The position numbers and the translations under genes were made by a program. Under the pieces are notes generated by a model. It worked only from the letters and a program-made list of their open reading frames with translations. It did no database searches and was not told the origin of the DNA. 8,958 bases of DNA from Arenimonas sp. (GTDB lineage: Bacteria; Pseudomonadota; Gammaproteobacteria; Xanthomonadales; Xanthomonadaceae). Every line of letters starts with the position of its first letter. The first letter of the stretch is position 1. The stretch is from the NCBI GenBank assembly GCA_003497545.1, contig DNNT01000100.1:8682-17639 (forward strand). Reading direction: 5' to 3'. Of this stretch, positions 7,459-8,958 are shown in pieces.

Positions 7459-8412
7459 TCAGGCCCTGGGATGGTGCTGCTGGTGCAGGCGCTTGAGGCC
7501 TTCACGCGCCACCAGCGTGTAGATCTGGGTGGTGGAGAGCGAGCTGTGGCCGAGCAGCATCTGCAGCGTGCGCAGGTCGGCGCCGTGGTTGAGCAGGTGG
7601 GTGGCGAAACTGTGCCGCAGTCCGTGCGGGCTGACCCGCGCCGGGTCGATGCCCGACAGCACGGCGAGGCGTTTGACCACGTTCCAGAACTGCTGCCGGC
7701 TGAGCGCGCCGGCCTCGCGGCCCAGGAACAGCGGCGCCGCCACCCGGCCGCCGGCCAGCAGCGGGCGGGCCTCGTCGAGGTAACGCTGCAGCCAGTGCTG
7801 GGCTTCCTCGCCCAACGGCACCAGGCGCTCCTTGCTGCCCTTGCCCATCACCCGCAGCACGCCCTGGCGCAGGTTGAGCGCGGTGGCGGGCAGGTTCACC
7901 AACTCGCTCACGCGCAGGCCGGTGGCGTACATCAGCTCGACCATGGCGCGGTCGCGCAGGCCGGCCGGCGTTTCGGTGTCGGGGGCCTGCAGCAGGGCCT
8001 CGACTTCGCTTTCGGACAGCGCCTTGGGCAGGGAGCGGCCCAGTTTCGGCGGGTCGAGCCGGGCGGTCGGGTCTTCGCTGCGCAGGCCCAGTCGCGCCTG
8101 CTGGCCGAAATAAGCGCGCAGGGCCGACAGCAGGCGGGCGTTGCTGCGCGCGGCGTAACCGGCGGCGGTGCGTTCGGCCAGGTAGTCGAACAGCACCTGG
8201 CGGTCCACGTCGGCCAGGCCGCGGCCCTTCGTCGCCAGCCAGCGGGCCAGGCCCTCCAGGTCGCGGCGGTAGCTGTCGAGCGTAAGCCGCGACAGGCCGG
8301 CCTCGGCCCAGGCCCGGTCCAGGAATCCGGTGATGGCGCGCTCATCGGCCGGCGAGGCCGGCGGCAGGGACTGGGCGTGCGCGCGACGATCGGCGGGACG
8401 GCTGGCAGGCAT
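7459..8412 (-). CDS. xerD: Site-specific tyrosine recombinase XerD
   Basis: XerD acts with XerC at the dif site to resolve chromosome dimers at division, activated by FtsK. The product has 317 residues; E. coli XerD has 298, and the extra length is N-terminal. The SAM-like core-binding domain covers about 24-105 ([32 protein letters not shown]) and the catalytic domain about 128-305. All six active-site residues are present: R167 (ATGLRVSEL), K191 ([12 protein letters not shown]), H263 and R266 (SPHGLRHSF), H289 (LLGHSSLST) and Y298 (TQIYT). Each is offset by exactly 19 from E. coli XerD R148, K172, H244, R247, H270 and Y279. The tail [12 protein letters not shown] is diagnostic of XerD rather than XerC. 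The ATG at 8412 is the only upstream start that fits; it has no Shine-Dalgarno site and lies 6 nt from a -10-like hexamer. It precedes dsbC as in E. coli and is divergent from the RDD gene, 45 nt away. Confidence 0.98.
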   Translation of the reverse strand: MPASRPADRRAHAQSLPPASPADERAITGFLDRAWAEAGLSRLTLDSYRRDLEGLARWLATKGRGLADVDRQVLFDYLAERTAAGYAARSNARLLSALRAYFGQQARLGLRSEDPTARLDPPKLGRSLPKALSESEVEALLQAPDTETPAGLRDRAMVELMYATGLRVSELVNLPATALNLRQGVLRVMGKGSKERLVPLGEEAQHWLQRYLDEARPLLAGGRVAAPLFLGREAGALSRQQFWNVVKRLAVLSGIDPARVSPHGLRHSFATHLLNHGADLRTLQMLLGHSSLSTTQIYTLVAREGLKRLHQQHHPRA

Positions 8413-8457
8413 GCCCGCAGCTTAGCGACGGCCGCCGGCGCCGGCTATGCTGTCGCG
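8413..8457. promoter_or_regulatory. Divergent promoter region for xerD and the RDD gene
   Basis: The whole 45-nt gap between two head-to-head starts carries two opposed -10-like hexamers. On the plus strand TATGCT (8446-8451) ends 6 nt before the RDD ATG at 8458. On the minus strand TAAGCT (8424-8419) ends 6 nt before the xerD ATG at 8412. Both keep the most conserved -10 bases (T1, A2, T6). Since RNA synthesis starts about 7 nt after the -10, both mRNAs would begin at or next to the start codon. Neither gene has a Shine-Dalgarno site. The -35 regions are weak, and the RDD -35 would overlap the xerD -10. Confidence 0.5.
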
Positions 8458-8901
8458 ATGTCCGACGCCCCTGCCCCGCGCGCGCGTCCGGCCCACCTGG
8501 GCTGGCGCCTGTTCGCGATGACCTACGACTTCTTCCCCGCCCTGGCGCTGTGGTTCGCCGCCAGCGGCCTGGTGCTGCTGCTGCGCGGCGGCACGCCGGT
8601 GCCGCCCGGCAGTTGGGCATCCTGGGGGGAACTGGCGTTGCTGTGGGCCGTCACCGGCGTGTACGCGGTGGTGTCTTGGCGGCGCGGCGGGCAGACCCTG
8701 GGCATGCGCCCCTGGCGCCTGAAGGTGCTGCGCGCCGACGGCCAGCCCGCCGGCACGAAAGCGCTGCTCATCCGCTACGTCGTGGCCACGCTGTCGCTGG
8801 CGGCGGGAGGCCTGGGCCTGCTGTGGACTTTCGTGGACCGCGAGCGCCGCGCCTGGCACGACCTGGCCAGCGGCACGGTGCTGGTGCGCCTGGACCGCTA
8901 G
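8458..8901 (+). CDS. RDD-family integral membrane protein
   Basis: This is a 147-residue small membrane protein of the RDD family, whose role is mostly unknown; some members have been linked to ion transport. Three hydrophobic segments lie at about 25-42, 57-73 and 103-123. The family's conserved polar residues are visible: R17 and D24 around the first segment (WRLFAMTYDFF), the loop WRRGGQTLGMRPWRLKV (74-90) after the second, and WTFVDRERRAWHDLASGT (123-140) after the third. It resembles Xanthomonas RDD proteins from memory. The ATG at 8458 is preferred because similarity begins there, although the frame stays open upstream across antisense xerD. No Shine-Dalgarno site precedes it, and a leaderless transcript is suggested. 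It is the only plus-strand gene here: head-to-head with xerD and overlapping the tail of the next minus-strand gene by 4 nt. I would not assign a specific transport function. Confidence 0.93.
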   Translation: MSDAPAPRARPAHLGWRLFAMTYDFFPALALWFAASGLVLLLRGGTPVPPGSWASWGELALLWAVTGVYAVVSWRRGGQTLGMRPWRLKVLRADGQPAGTKALLIRYVVATLSLAAGGLGLLWTFVDRERRAWHDLASGTVLVRLDR

Positions 8902-8958
8902 CCGCGACGGCGGGCGAACAGGCCCCAGCACACCGACAGCAGCGCCAGCGGCGGCAGC
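8898..8958 (-). CDS. lptG: C-terminal end of a membrane protein, possibly LptG (5' part outside window)
   Basis: Only the last 19 codons and the TAG stop (8900-8898) are present, reading LPPLALLSVCWGLFARRRG. This is a hydrophobic helix ending in a basic cytoplasmic tail. It resembles the end of E. coli LptG as I recall it (a leucine-proline start, a hydrophobic run, then a basic end), the LPS-export permease that pairs with LptF and the LptB ATPase. I also recall lptFG lying next to an RDD gene in Xanthomonadales. The evidence is thin: many membrane proteins end this way, and the region could in principle be chance open frame. The stop overlaps the RDD stop in the palindrome CTAG, a convergent overlap of 4 nt. 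Confidence 0.5.
   Translation of the reverse strand, partial: LPPLALLSVCWGLFARRRG

Noticed and set aside
6528..7505. Upstream extension of the purL frame through dsbC
   Set aside because: This part is out of frame with dsbC and low in complexity, while the family N-terminus begins at the ATG at 6527.
7459..8412. XerC or an integron/phage integrase instead of XerD
   Set aside because: The catalytic residues keep a constant offset of 19 from E. coli XerD, the C-terminal tail is XerD-type, and dsbC follows. There is no sign of a mobile element.
8447..8449. Upstream ATG before the RDD start
   Set aside because: It is 11 nt away and therefore in another frame; it is part of the -10-like TATGCT.
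7471..8457. Upstream extension of the RDD frame across xerD (476 codons in all)
   Set aside because: The extra part is antisense to xerD with shadow composition; RDD similarity begins at the ATG at 8458, which also has a -10 placed right in front of it.

Overview
The window is a G+C-rich, densely coding stretch of ordinary bacterial chromosome. Protein sequences and gene order point to a gammaproteobacterium of the Xanthomonadales (Lysobacteraceae). The GspE and RDD proteins resemble what I recall of Xanthomonas XpsE and its RDD protein, and the coding bias favours G/C in third positions. Genus cannot be fixed by eye. I see no insertion sequence, tRNA, rRNA, CRISPR array or phage gene.

Layout, right to left, since most genes are on the minus strand: the last 19 codons of a probable lptG (8898-8958); an RDD-family membrane protein on the plus strand (8458-8901), tail-to-tail with lptG and head-to-head with xerD; xerD (7459-8412), the chromosome-dimer recombinase; dsbC (6602-7372), the periplasmic disulfide isomerase, here with a lipoprotein-type signal; purL (2670-6527), the one-chain FGAM synthase; gspE (902-2614), the type II secretion ATPase; and gspF (1-897, cut by the window edge), the inner-membrane platform protein. 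The xerD-dsbC adjacency also exists in E. coli (xerD-dsbC-recJ); here purL and the secretion genes follow instead of recJ.

The genes belong to different pathways: chromosome segregation, periplasmic folding, purine synthesis and protein secretion. Only gspE-gspF form an obvious functional and translational unit, with 4 nt between stop and start. A loose link exists between DsbC and the type II system, which exports folded, often disulfide-bonded periplasmic proteins.

The interest lies in the short gaps. Each of the three wider minus-strand gaps (86, 74 and 55 nt) holds a strong G+C inverted repeat without a T-tract, next to a candidate -10 element. Before gspE the hairpin's 3' arm contains the Shine-Dalgarno sequence, while an extended -10 just upstream would start transcripts inside the 5' arm. 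This suggests that purL read-through mRNA and dedicated gspE mRNA could be translated differently. The 45-nt xerD/RDD gap has two opposed -10-like hexamers, each exactly 6 nt from an ATG, as expected for leaderless mRNAs. I found no exotic new system; these regulatory arrangements are the best leads.
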